Shown piece by piece: positions 8,358 to 16,261 of a DNA stretch of 64,000 bases (positions are counted from its first letter, which is position 1; each line of letters starts with the position of its first letter). The stretch lies in assembly GCF_014172405.1 (NCBI RefSeq), contig NZ_WNXC01000003.1, forward strand, positions 248,001 through 312,000, written 5' to 3'. This stretch comes from Pedobacter gandavensis. Lineage in GTDB: Bacteria; Bacteroidota; Bacteroidia; Sphingobacteriales; Sphingobacteriaceae. Position numbers and translations under genes: made by a program. The notes beneath the pieces were generated by a model that was given only the letters and a program-made list of their open reading frames with translations, was not told where the DNA came from and ran no database searches.

Positions 8358-9086
8358 ATGTATAAACACCTCCTCCTTCTTCTCCTATTCGTATGCGCTT
8401 GTAGCTACAATACCTTTGCAAAGGAAAAAAAGATCCTGGTTTTCTCTAAAACCGCTGGTTTTCACCATTCTTCTATTAAAGAGGGAATTATAGCCATACA
8501 AAAACTTGCAGTAGCCAAGAAATTCAGCGCTGATACCACTACGGATGCGGAGAAATTCAACCTCAGTAATTTAAAACAATATGCTGCGGTAATATTTCTA
8601 AATACTACCGGAGATGTATTGAATCCCGAGCAAGAAAAAGCTTTTCAAGCTTACATCAGATCTGGTGGTGGTTTTGTAGGCGTACATGCGGCTACAGATA
8701 CAGAATTCGACTGGCCATGGTATGGAAAGCTGGTAGGCGCTTATTTTGTGAAACATCCTGCCCAACAGTTCGCGGACCTAAAAGTCATTGATTCTAACAC
8801 AATATCTACCCACCATTTGCCCAAAATATGGAATAGAAAGGATGAGTGGTATAATTTCAAAGACATTTCCCCGGATATCCATATCCTCCTAAATATTGAT
8901 GAAAACAGCTATCAGGGTGGCACCAATGGTGCAAAGCATCCCATGGCCTGGTACCAGGATTTTGAAGGCGGAAGGGCTTTTTATACCGGACTGGGACATA
9001 CTGAAGCTTCTTACACCGACCCTTTATTCTTAGAACATCTATGGGGTGGCCTACAATATGCCATGGGAATCAAAAAGATGAAATAA
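8358..9086 (+). CDS. Secreted ThuA-like protein
   Basis: 242 aa. An N-terminal export signal (MYKHLLLLLLFVCACSYNTFA) is followed by one ThuA domain: KKILVFSKTAGFHHSSIKEGI, VIFLNTTGDVLNPEQEKAFQAYIRSGGGFVGVHAATDTEFDW, MAWYQDFEGGRAFYTGLGHTEASY. ThuA proteins have a class-I glutamine-amidotransferase-like fold and are common among Bacteroidota sugar-processing genes, but their reaction is not firmly established. VCAC could be a lipobox, so the protein may be lipid-anchored or periplasmic. It stands alone between ssb and the HPP gene. Confidence 0.85.
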   Translation: MYKHLLLLLLFVCACSYNTFAKEKKILVFSKTAGFHHSSIKEGIIAIQKLAVAKKFSADTTTDAEKFNLSNLKQYAAVIFLNTTGDVLNPEQEKAFQAYIRSGGGFVGVHAATDTEFDWPWYGKLVGAYFVKHPAQQFADLKVIDSNTISTHHLPKIWNRKDEWYNFKDISPDIHILLNIDENSYQGGTNGAKHPMAWYQDFEGGRAFYTGLGHTEASYTDPLFLEHLWGGLQYAMGIKKMK

Positions 9087-9092
9087 GCACTC

Positions 9093-9692
9093 CTATTTTA
9101 AATTGACTGGCGCTGTATGTTTAGGATGCTTTCTTTTTCTAAAAAGTGGCTTTGCCGGATAATGGCGATGTCTCATATTATTGAAAACTAAAGCGACTAA
9201 AAACAAGATCATCACTCCGGTAAATACAGGAGACAAAACATATAGATACCCCATTTCCTTGATTTTCGCACCGCCGGTTACCGCGATTAGCGCAGTAGCT
9301 CCACCAGGGGGATGTAGCGTCTTGGTAATCTGCATGGCTACAATAGAAAGAGAAACCGCCAATGCACCTGCAATCCAAACCTCATTGGGAATAACTTTTA
9401 ACACGGTCACCCCTATAATTGCACAGATCACATGACCGCCAATTAAGTTTCTAGGCTGTGCAAGCGGGCTATTGATAATTCCGTAAATCAATACCGAAGA
9501 AGCGCCAAATGATCCAATCATAAATAAATTATCATTTGCAACCATATATTGGCTGTTCAATAGTCCAATTAAACCAATTCCTACAAAGGAGCCGATAAAA
9601 GTGAGTACATGCTCTTTCGCATCAATTAAAGTTTCGCGATACAGTACATATCTCGCTCTTCGATAATGTTTTCTTAAAATTTGTCTTGCCAT
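9093..9692 (-). CDS. HPP-family integral membrane protein
   Basis: 199 aa with four to five predicted membrane segments (about 28-47, 53-73, 83-100, 105-124, 150-170). The family signature TLHPPGGATALIAV follows segment four. Both ends are basic and cytosolic (HYRRARYVLYRE at the start, RKRKHPKHTAPVNLK at the end). HPP proteins are widespread in bacteria; a plant and cyanobacterial member has been linked to nitrite transport, but that cannot be assumed here. It converges on the ThuA-like gene with a 6-nt gap. Confidence 0.85.
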   Translation of the reverse strand: MARQILRKHYRRARYVLYRETLIDAKEHVLTFIGSFVGIGLIGLLNSQYMVANDNLFMIGSFGASSVLIYGIINSPLAQPRNLIGGHVICAIIGVTVLKVIPNEVWIAGALAVSLSIVAMQITKTLHPPGGATALIAVTGGAKIKEMGYLYVLSPVFTGVMILFLVALVFNNMRHRHYPAKPLFRKRKHPKHTAPVNLK

Positions 9693-9710
9693 CTTAATCT
9701 AAATTCGCCA

Positions 9711-9718
9711 CAAAAATA
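9711..9718 (-). promoter_or_regulatory. -7 element of the HPP gene
   Basis: TATTTTTG on the minus strand matches TAnnTTTG, 18 nt before the ATG. Confidence 0.4.
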
Positions 9719-9780
9719 CCACAATCTCATTTGAAAATCCAGTAATCGAATAGTCATCATTTCTTCCCTACTTATCAGCA

Positions 9781-9821
9781 AAAAAAATCCCTGACTCTAG
9801 CCAGAGCTAAAACCAGGGATT
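9781..9821 (-). terminator. Rho-independent terminator after the oxidoreductase gene
   Basis: AATCCCTG (9786-9793) pairs with CAGGGATT (9814-9821). Read on the minus strand the stem is followed by seven or more T residues. Confidence 0.75.
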
Positions 9822-9842
9822 AACAAAAAGAGTTATCTCAAC

Positions 9843-10493
9843 TTAATAAGCTGCCGTAAATCTTTGTTTCAAATATTTAGGTTGCTCTAATTCATCAACG
9901 ATTGCTACGGCCAAATCCTGTACAGAAAGTGAGCTTCTTCCAGCTTCATCAAATACTGGGTTTTCGTTACCTACCCGATAATGGCCTGTACGGCCAGTGG
10001 TAATCCCTGGGTGCATTTCAATGGCTGGACTAAAGAAGGTCCAGTCCAATTCCGTTTCATTTTTAATGGTATTCAGGTAATCTCTTGCTGCTGTTGCGCC
10101 GGCTTTATAATCTGCAGGAAAATCCGGTCCGTCTACCAGTTGCTGGCCGTTAATAAATAAGCTCCCTGCCCCACCGATCACAATTAAACGGGGTACACCG
10201 GCATCTTTTACTGCTTTCTGAATGGCTTCTGATCCAGCAATAAAATCATCATAAAGATTTGGGTTGGTCCAGCCCGCATTAAAAGCGCTGATCACTGCGT
10301 CAGATCCTTTGATTGCCTCCGCTAATTCAGTCGTATTTAATACATCCACTTCTTTCACTGTCAGCAGGGCATTGCTTTCTTTTACATGAGCCGCTGTCCT
10401 GACAATTCCTGTTACCTGGTGACCACGATTTAACAGTTCCGTTAACAAATGTGAGCCTACAAAACCGCTTGCTCCAATTAATGATACTTTCAT
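9843..10493 (-). CDS. NAD(P)H-binding atypical SDR oxidoreductase
   Basis: 216 aa with a Rossmann fold of the NmrA/atypical short-chain dehydrogenase type. The nucleotide-binding motif is MKVSLIGASGFVGSHLLTELLNRGHQVTGIVR, followed by VDVLNTTELAEAIKGSDAVISAFNAG and RLIVIGGAGSLFI. No YxxxK catalytic pair is obvious, as is usual for this subgroup. The gene next to it encodes an Rrf2 regulator, and both carry the same TGTAA-N9-TTACA site upstream. The Bacillus subtilis ywnA/ywnB pair has the same gene content, so a role in a redox or electrophile stress response is a fair inference. The substrate is unknown. Confidence 0.85.
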   Translation of the reverse strand: MKVSLIGASGFVGSHLLTELLNRGHQVTGIVRTAAHVKESNALLTVKEVDVLNTTELAEAIKGSDAVISAFNAGWTNPNLYDDFIAGSEAIQKAVKDAGVPRLIVIGGAGSLFINGQQLVDGPDFPADYKAGATAARDYLNTIKNETELDWTFFSPAIEMHPGITTGRTGHYRVGNENPVFDEAGRSSLSVQDLAVAIVDELEQPKYLKQRFTAAY

Positions 10494-10539
10494 GTTTTTC
10501 TATTTTATTTGATATATAATGTTATTTCTTTTTTAATAT

Positions 10540-10558
10540 TGTAATGTTATTTGTTACA
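10540..10558. promoter_or_regulatory. Rrf2-type operator before the oxidoreductase gene
   Basis: TGTAA-N9-TTACA. It matches 15 of 19 positions of the site upstream of the Rrf2 gene (10989-11007) and lies 47 nt before the oxidoreductase ATG. Confidence 0.55.
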
Positions 10559-10575
10559 GTTATGGTCAAAAAAAA

Positions 10576-10986
10576 TCAAATGAACTGTTTGCTGAAGTCA
10601 GCCAACGTTTTCTTAGCCAATTCCTGAATTAAAACCTGTTCTGTACTATCATATAAAGCATTCAAGTGATGGTTTATTTGTTTACCTACCGGGCAATGTG
10701 GATTAGGATCATTTTTAGAAGTCCCTAACAAGTTATTTTGCCTAACGGCAGTATAAACCTGATCTAAGGTAATGCTATCTGCGGATTTTGACAAGAAACT
10801 TCCGCCATTTTTACCTTCTTTACTTTCTACAAAACCTTGATTTCTAAGGTTAATTAATTCCTTTCTAACCAGAACAGGGTTGATATTGATGCTTCCCGCG
10901 ATATAATCCGACGACAACAACTCCCCCTTTGCTTTTTCCAGCAAAGTCAGGATGTGTAAAGAAATGGCGAATCTTGCGTTGTTCAT
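10576..10986 (-). CDS. Rrf2-family transcriptional regulator
   Basis: 136 aa from the ATG at 10984-10986; the frame extends further upstream but those codons run through the operator and have no family similarity. The N-terminal winged helix (MNNARFAISLHILTLLEK ... SININPVLVRKELINLRNQGFVESKEGKNGG) is followed by the dimerisation helix. There is a single cysteine, in HCPVG, so the three-cysteine Fe-S ligand set of IscR/NsrR is absent; a one-cysteine thiol switch as in YwnA-like members is more likely. A palindrome covers its own promoter, which suggests autorepression and control of the oxidoreductase gene. Confidence 0.88.
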   Translation of the reverse strand: MNNARFAISLHILTLLEKAKGELLSSDYIAGSININPVLVRKELINLRNQGFVESKEGKNGGSFLSKSADSITLDQVYTAVRQNNLLGTSKNDPNPHCPVGKQINHHLNALYDSTEQVLIQELAKKTLADFSKQFI

Positions 10987-10987
10987 T

Positions 10988-11008
10988 CTGTAATTATTTT
11001 TATTACAG
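10988..11008. promoter_or_regulatory. Rrf2 operator at its own start
   Basis: CTGTAAT-N7-ATTACAG, a perfect 7-bp inverted repeat ending one base before the Rrf2 ATG. It contains the TGTAA-N9-TTACA core shared with 10540-10558. Confidence 0.6.
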
Positions 11009-11047
11009 TACAAAGGTAACGGAATAATTGTTATTTCCAAAAAATAT

Positions 11048-11075
11048 TTTGGAACCATACATAAGTTTAACTTTG
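11048..11075 (+). promoter_or_regulatory. Promoter of the lipoprotein gene at 11097
   Basis: TTTG (11048-11051), a 16-nt spacer and TAACTTTG (11068-11075). The spacer is slightly short, but both elements are exact. The ATG follows 21 nt later. Confidence 0.5.
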
Positions 11076-11096
11076 CGGCATTCACCAGAACGAATC

Positions 11097-12143
11097 ATGA
11101 AACACCACTTTTCTCCGTTATATCTTTTACGTTTCTTCTTGCTATTGTTTAGTATGATCGTTTTCGCTGCTTGTCAAAAAGCAGGCAAGGCCGATACTGC
11201 ATTTTACTACTGGAAGCAAACTTTCTCCCTCAACAAACCACAACAGGAAATACTGGAAAAAGCAGCAGGACATAAATTGTACCTTCGTTTTTTTGATATA
11301 AAATGGGATACACGGTCAAACCGTGCTTACCCGGAGGCAGTCATTAATTACCAGCAAAAAACAAATACGGCGCAGATTACTCCGGTAATTTTCATTACCA
11401 ATCAGACTTTTGAAAAATTAAGTGTGCCGGGAGTCGACAGCTTGGCGCTGAATACGCACAAATTAATAAATCAGTTAGCCAACACACACAACATCCCTTA
11501 CCAAGGCTTACAATTTGACTGTGACTGGAACTTGAGTACAAAAGATAAGTACTTTCATTTTCTAAAAACTTTCAAAGCCATCAGCAACAAACGGCTGGAA
11601 GCTACCATTAGACTACATCAGATCAAATATCAGGTCAAAACGGGTGTTCCTCCTGTAGATCGCGGTATCCTGATGTTTTACAATATGGGCAAAATCTCTC
11701 CAAAACCAGAGGATCCAAACTCTATTTACAATGAGAAAGATGCGGACACCTATGTCAGTCACCTCTCTAAATACCTACTCCCCCTGGATATCGCCCTGCC
11801 CCTATTCTCCTGGTCAATCCACATTAGAAACGGTACCGTGATCCAGGTCTATGGAAAAATTGGGAAATCCATCCTGTCTGATCAAAGCAATTTCCAAGCT
11901 ACTGCCCATAAAAATGTCTTTAAGGCACGTAGAAGTTTCTTTACAGCGGGTGTTTATGTGAAGACTGATGATCTCTTCAAATTGGAAGAGACAGATAAAA
12001 ATCTTTTAGATCAAGCGGCAACACAATTGGCCAGACATTTGAGTAGGGATGAGAAACGAACGATCATCTACTATGAAATCGGAAACCTTGACCCCAGCGA
12101 GTTTAACATCAAAGATCTTCAAGAAATTTCTGGAAGATTTTAA
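11097..12143 (+). CDS. Lipoprotein of unknown function, possibly glycosidase-like barrel
   Basis: 348 aa from the ATG at 11097, chosen because it begins the lipoprotein signal MKHHFSPLYLLRFFLLLFSMIVFAAC directly after a promoter. After the lipid-anchored Cys comes a mixed alpha/beta domain with regular beta-strand patches: HKLYLRFFDIKWD, TPVIFITNQTF, YQGLQFDCDWN, RLEATIRLHQIKYQ, RGILMFYNMGKI, DIALPLFSWSI. That succession, with acidic residues at strand ends, looks like a TIM barrel related to glycoside hydrolases, but I cannot name a family or catalytic residues. The next gene (12356-14668) is another exported protein of unknown function, and the two may work together. Confidence 0.75.
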   Translation: MKHHFSPLYLLRFFLLLFSMIVFAACQKAGKADTAFYYWKQTFSLNKPQQEILEKAAGHKLYLRFFDIKWDTRSNRAYPEAVINYQQKTNTAQITPVIFITNQTFEKLSVPGVDSLALNTHKLINQLANTHNIPYQGLQFDCDWNLSTKDKYFHFLKTFKAISNKRLEATIRLHQIKYQVKTGVPPVDRGILMFYNMGKISPKPEDPNSIYNEKDADTYVSHLSKYLLPLDIALPLFSWSIHIRNGTVIQVYGKIGKSILSDQSNFQATAHKNVFKARRSFFTAGVYVKTDDLFKLEETDKNLLDQAATQLARHLSRDEKRTIIYYEIGNLDPSEFNIKDLQEISGRF

Positions 12144-12300
12144 GTGTGGTTTATCTTCCCTTCGTACCTTTATCCCAGTAGCTCTTAAAAAATAGTAACC
12201 GCTGAAGAACATGATGATTAAAAGCGAGCATTATCAACATTAACAACAACAGGATTCTACATTGAAGACAGAAAAACTTTTATAATCACAACACAACAGC

Positions 12301-12347
12301 ACTACACTACACTACACTACACTACACTACACTACACTACACTACAC
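12301..12347 (+). repeat. Pentanucleotide tandem repeat (ACTAC)9
   Basis: Nine perfect ACTAC units (12301-12345) plus AC, ending 8 nt before the ATG at 12356. The array is in the 5' region and not in a coding frame with a start. The following bases, ACGACCTCCTATG, include CCTCCT, which is the anti-Shine-Dalgarno sequence rather than a ribosome-binding site. Repeats of this kind change length by slippage. Confidence 0.95.
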
Positions 12348-12355
12348 GACCTCCT

Positions 12356-14668
12356 ATGAAATTGCTAAATTCCACAACCCAATTGTTAAAGCGCTACCTT
12401 CCAAAAAAGTTCTTAATCATTTTACTATCCAGTCTATCTCTTGCCGGGGTAGTATGGGCCTGTGCCGACTATGGTTATGACGACGATTATTCGAGCTTCA
12501 GCCCAGAATCCTTTGTTGACAAAGCGTATACCCCCTTTTTCTACTCAGATTTTTCTACTTATTACACAAAGGAGTATTCTTATGACAATGACAACTCCAA
12601 CACCCGTTTCAATGATCAAATTGTAAAAGAATGGTATGATTACTTCGGGCAAAAATTAAGCAGAGCTGACCTTCAATATTTATTATTACGTGCCTCTGAG
12701 AAAGGAGTTGATTCTGTTTACCAGCATTACAAAGGTAAAATTAAAGTCCTGCCCGATAGTCTGCCTCAATTGAAAGCCTTGAAAATAAATAAAAAGCAAT
12801 TGAATGCTTTCTTCGAATACCTACTGCTTGCTAAGAAAAGCGAGACCTATGCTGCTGGCTATAGAAGCTATTACTATTGGGATGAGAAACAGGAATTCAG
12901 TGTTCCCGAAGCTTTTGAAGCCGATTTACTTTTGGCTTTAAAGAAAGCGAAAGACCCTTTCATCAAGCAAAGATTATGGTTCCAATTGGTTCGTTATTAC
13001 TATTTTTCAGAAAGAAGTTCCGCTGAAAAATCCTTAAAAGATGCCGCTAGTATCCATTCATTTAACCAATATAAAGACGTTTTTCCGAAGAACATGATGT
13101 ACTACAGAACCTTGGGTTATGTAGCCGGAAGATATCATTTTGCGGGTGATTATGCCACTTCAAACTACCTATTCAGCCTTTGTTACAACTATTCTAATGA
13201 GATGAAGATTCCTGCAAAATGGTCTTTCCGTCCAAATGCGGATGCCGATTGGAAACAAAGTCTGGAAATGGCTAAGACAAAAGAGGAAAAAATCACGCTG
13301 TGGCAGCTAATGGGTATCTACTACGATACAGAAAGAGCCATTCCTGAAATTTACGCTTTAGATCCTAAATCAGAAAAGCTAGACCTATTACTCAGCAGAG
13401 CGATCAACATTACCGAAGCTGGATTCCGCAATTACTACGGTGCAAAAGAAGATTCTGCCTCTGTTTTAAAGAAAAACATCACCTTAATCAGCGGAATCGC
13501 TTTAAAAAATAATACCGGGAAACCTTATATCTGGAACCTTGCTGCAGGGTATCTGAACTTCATGGGTAAAAACTATGATGCCGCAGCTAAGTTCTACCAA
13601 ACTGCAAAAACGCAGATGCCGACAGACAACAAGCTCTTAATGGCCCAATATAAAATACTAGATTGGGGTCTGTATGTAAGACAACTTAAAAAAATTGACG
13701 CCGCGGCAGAAGCGAAAATGGTAGAGCCATTAAATTGGTTTGCTGATCTGAAAGAAGGTAAAGACACCATACCTGATCTTAGATTTTACCAATCGCTGAA
13801 CGAAAGTCTGGGTGTCATTTCCAACCTGTATAAAAAACAGGGGAATCCACTTAAAGCCACTATTTTCAGCAGTTACCATGAGTTTTATACCAAGAACCAA
13901 CAGGTAGAGCAATTGAAAAGCCTGTTATTGAAGGACAATCAGACGGCTTTTGAAAAAGCCATCTTGCGTTATTATCCTTATCAACTGGATGACCTTAATT
14001 TTTATCAGGCTACTGTTCTGGTTTTTCAAGACGATCCGGAAGCAGCCATTCCTTTTTTATCAAAAACGATTCATCAAAAAGATACGCTGCAGGCCAACCC
14101 ATTCAATATGCGTTTAAATGATTGCCATGATTGTGACCAGCAAATGGCTCAGTCTAAAAAATTCACTTCCATGGAATTACTGAGGATGATGAGAAACATG
14201 AAAGCCGAGATCAAAGCTGGCAGAAATGTATACAACAACGCTTATCTTTTGGCCAATGCTTATTATAACATCAGCTATTATGGCAATAACCGCGGTTTTT
14301 ATATTTCCAGCCTCACCGATACTTATGGTAGCAGTGCCTTCAGCATCCCAGCGCCATTCAGACCAGTATATCTGAACGGAAAACTCGCCGAAAAGTATTA
14401 CCTGATGGCAAGAATGGCAACAAAAAATAAAGAACAGCAAGCGCGTTGCACCTTTATGGCCAGCAAATGTGAACGCAATGAAAGTTATAATCGTTCTTAT
14501 GAGCTTCCGGAAAATAAAACAGCGAACTACTGGAGCGTAGAAACCAATCCGATCTATTACGGAAGGAACTTCTCCCTCCTGGAAAAACAATATGCCGACA
14601 CCAGATTTTATCAGGAAGTAATTGCAGAATGTGGTTATTTCCGCCAATACTTAAATTCGCAACACTAG
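12356..14668 (+). CDS. Large exported protein with TPR-like repeats, unknown function
   Basis: 770 aa. A basic start and one hydrophobic segment (FLIILLSSLSLAGVVWAC, about 20-37) lead to Cys in VVWACADYG, perhaps an atypical lipobox. A Tyr/Asp/Ser-rich stretch follows (about 37-90). From about 190 the chain is almost wholly helical, with paired amphipathic helices of TPR-like form (IWNLAAGYLNFMGKNYDAAAKFYQTAKTQMP near 395-425; YLLANAYYNIS near 630). A CHDC motif near 590 could bind a metal or haem. Part of the region 12144-12355 upstream holds the (ACTAC)9 repeat. A MarR-type gene follows after 17 nt and is probably cotranscribed. I do not recognise the family. Confidence 0.7.
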   Translation: MKLLNSTTQLLKRYLPKKFLIILLSSLSLAGVVWACADYGYDDDYSSFSPESFVDKAYTPFFYSDFSTYYTKEYSYDNDNSNTRFNDQIVKEWYDYFGQKLSRADLQYLLLRASEKGVDSVYQHYKGKIKVLPDSLPQLKALKINKKQLNAFFEYLLLAKKSETYAAGYRSYYYWDEKQEFSVPEAFEADLLLALKKAKDPFIKQRLWFQLVRYYYFSERSSAEKSLKDAASIHSFNQYKDVFPKNMMYYRTLGYVAGRYHFAGDYATSNYLFSLCYNYSNEMKIPAKWSFRPNADADWKQSLEMAKTKEEKITLWQLMGIYYDTERAIPEIYALDPKSEKLDLLLSRAINITEAGFRNYYGAKEDSASVLKKNITLISGIALKNNTGKPYIWNLAAGYLNFMGKNYDAAAKFYQTAKTQMPTDNKLLMAQYKILDWGLYVRQLKKIDAAAEAKMVEPLNWFADLKEGKDTIPDLRFYQSLNESLGVISNLYKKQGNPLKATIFSSYHEFYTKNQQVEQLKSLLLKDNQTAFEKAILRYYPYQLDDLNFYQATVLVFQDDPEAAIPFLSKTIHQKDTLQANPFNMRLNDCHDCDQQMAQSKKFTSMELLRMMRNMKAEIKAGRNVYNNAYLLANAYYNISYYGNNRGFYISSLTDTYGSSAFSIPAPFRPVYLNGKLAEKYYLMARMATKNKEQQARCTFMASKCERNESYNRSYELPENKTANYWSVETNPIYYGRNFSLLEKQYADTRFYQEVIAECGYFRQYLNSQH

Positions 14669-14685
14669 TTTTTTAAAGAAATTTG

Positions 14686-15324
14686 ATGGCTATAAAACCA
14701 ATTGTTGAACTGATCACGGCATGGGCCGATTATGAGAGCAAGAATCCCGCTGCCAATGCAGCGGAATTCTGCAGTCATTTCTTGATGGACCATAAAGGCC
14801 CGGACATTGCGAAAAAAACACCCGTTGCCGTACAAGATAAAGACGTCGACCAGGAGCTGGCCACCCTTATCGGACAACTCAATGCCATTCATGTCATCTA
14901 TGCCAAAGCCGTATTGAAAGAATTCCCAGGGATTGAGCTGGAATGGTTCTACTTCATGAAGGCAATAAACAGCCATCAGGAGGCCAGAAAATCTGATGTC
15001 ATTGCTGCGGTATTTTTTGAACAATCTACCGGCATTGACATCCTAAACAGGATCAAAAAAGCAGGTTTTCTGACCGAGAGAAGCGATCCTGCGGATAAAA
15101 GAGCCAAGCTGATCAGGTTGAGCACAAAAGGAGAAAAGCTATTGCAATTGTTGCAACAAAGCTTATTTAAGGCCGATCAATTGTTATTTCATGACCTTTC
15201 TGCCGCCAACAAAAAGCTCCTGATCAATCTGTTAAGTGATACTCAGAAAAAGCACCAGCTCTTAATTTCGGAAAACAAACATAAACAACTGGAAGAACTT
15301 AGTCTACCGGTTCCAGAAGCATAA
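14686..15324 (+). CDS. MarR-family transcriptional regulator
   Basis: 212 aa from the ATG at 14686; a TTG one codon earlier is less likely. The winged-helix region is near 100-165: SDVIAAVFFEQSTGIDILNRIKKAGFLTERSDPADKRAKLIRLSTKGEKLL, with the family wing motif DPADKRAKLIRLT-like. The protein is longer than a usual MarR (about 145 aa), with about 60 extra N-terminal residues. The short distance to the 770-aa gene suggests one operon, so it may control that envelope protein or its partner. The ligand is unknown. Confidence 0.85.
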   Translation: MAIKPIVELITAWADYESKNPAANAAEFCSHFLMDHKGPDIAKKTPVAVQDKDVDQELATLIGQLNAIHVIYAKAVLKEFPGIELEWFYFMKAINSHQEARKSDVIAAVFFEQSTGIDILNRIKKAGFLTERSDPADKRAKLIRLSTKGEKLLQLLQQSLFKADQLLFHDLSAANKKLLINLLSDTQKKHQLLISENKHKQLEELSLPVPEA

Positions 15325-15352
15325 TTGTAAAACCTGGAACAAAGATGAATAG

Positions 15353-15378
15353 CGCAAGTTTCGGGTTTTCTACTTGCG
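15353..15378. promoter_or_regulatory. Inverted repeat before the Ada-like gene
   Basis: CGCAAGT (15353-15359) and ACTTGCG (15372-15378) are exact inverted arms around 12 nt, directly upstream of the -7 element. The left arm lies in AATAGCGCAAG, which resembles the AAT/GCAA boxes of E. coli Ada promoters. It may be an operator or a weak terminator of the MarR transcript. Confidence 0.4.
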
Positions 15379-15388
15379 GTACAACTGG

Positions 15389-15396
15389 TAATTTTG
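15389..15396 (+). promoter_or_regulatory. -7 element of the Ada-like gene
   Basis: TAATTTTG matches TAnnTTTG, 18 nt before the ATG at 15415. Confidence 0.4.
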
Positions 15397-15414
15397 GGGT
15401 ATAAATTTCAAACC

Positions 15415-16260
15415 ATGGAAACATCAAGTCAAATCGATTACCAGAGAATTGAAAAGGCCATTGACTATTTAAAGACTAATTTTAAGCTACAGCCTTCCTT
15501 AGAAGAAATCGCTGATCATATCCATTTAAGTCCTTTCCACTTTCAGCGAATGTTTAGCGAATGGGCAGGTGTAAGTCCGAAACAATTCTTACAATACCTG
15601 AGCATAGAATATGCGAAGGAAATCTTAAAAAAACAAAACGGCAACTTAGCGGAGGCAGCCTATGAGACCGGTTTATCGGGAACGAGCAGACTGCACGATC
15701 TTTTCATCAAAATTGAAGGGATGACACCCGGAGAATATAAAAATGGTGGTCAGCAATTAGAGATTAATTATAGCTATGCAGAAAGCCCTTTTGGGCCAAT
15801 ATTGGTCGCATCTACCGCTAAAGGAATCTGCTACATGGCCTTTTCGGATGATCCGGATCAGGCATTCCTGGAATTACAACAGCTTTTCCCCAATGCCAGC
15901 TACCAACAGCTACTGGATCAGATTCAACAAAATGCGCTTTATATTTTTAATACAGACTGGAACAGGCTATCTGAAGTAAAGCTACATCTAAAAGGAACGG
16001 ATTTCCAGATCAAGGTATGGGAAACCTTATTAAAGGTACCTACAGGAAATCTGGCTTCCTACGCTGACATTGCAAATGCGATTGCACATCCAAAGGCCAA
16101 CCGTGCAGTGGGAACCGCAGTTGGCCACAACCCGATAGCATTTTTGATTCCTTGTCATAGGGTGATCAAATCTACAGGGGAATTGGGGCAATACCATTGG
16201 GGGATTGCTAGAAAAACGGCTATGATCGGCTGGGAAGCGGCGAGAAGAGAGACTAAGTAA
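15415..16260 (+). CDS. Ada-like AraC regulator fused to O6-alkylguanine-DNA methyltransferase
   Basis: 281 aa. Residues 8-110 form an AraC-type double helix-turn-helix (IADHIHLSPFHFQRMFSEWAGVSPKQFL ... GMTPGEYKNGG). Residues 118-280 form a methyltransferase of the Ogt/Ada type with the active-site PCHRV, Cys247, within IAFLIPCHRVIKSTGELGQYHWG. It removes O6-methyl groups from guanine by suicide transfer to Cys247. The N-terminal zinc domain of E. coli Ada, whose Cys38 repairs phosphotriesters and switches Ada into an activator, is absent, so any sensing must work differently. It converges with an AlkA-like gene separated by one base. The ATG at 15415 was chosen over an upstream start because it fits the AraC domain. 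Confidence 0.92.
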   Translation: METSSQIDYQRIEKAIDYLKTNFKLQPSLEEIADHIHLSPFHFQRMFSEWAGVSPKQFLQYLSIEYAKEILKKQNGNLAEAAYETGLSGTSRLHDLFIKIEGMTPGEYKNGGQQLEINYSYAESPFGPILVASTAKGICYMAFSDDPDQAFLELQQLFPNASYQQLLDQIQQNALYIFNTDWNRLSEVKLHLKGTDFQIKVWETLLKVPTGNLASYADIANAIAHPKANRAVGTAVGHNPIAFLIPCHRVIKSTGELGQYHWGIARKTAMIGWEAARRETK

Positions 16261-16261
16261 C

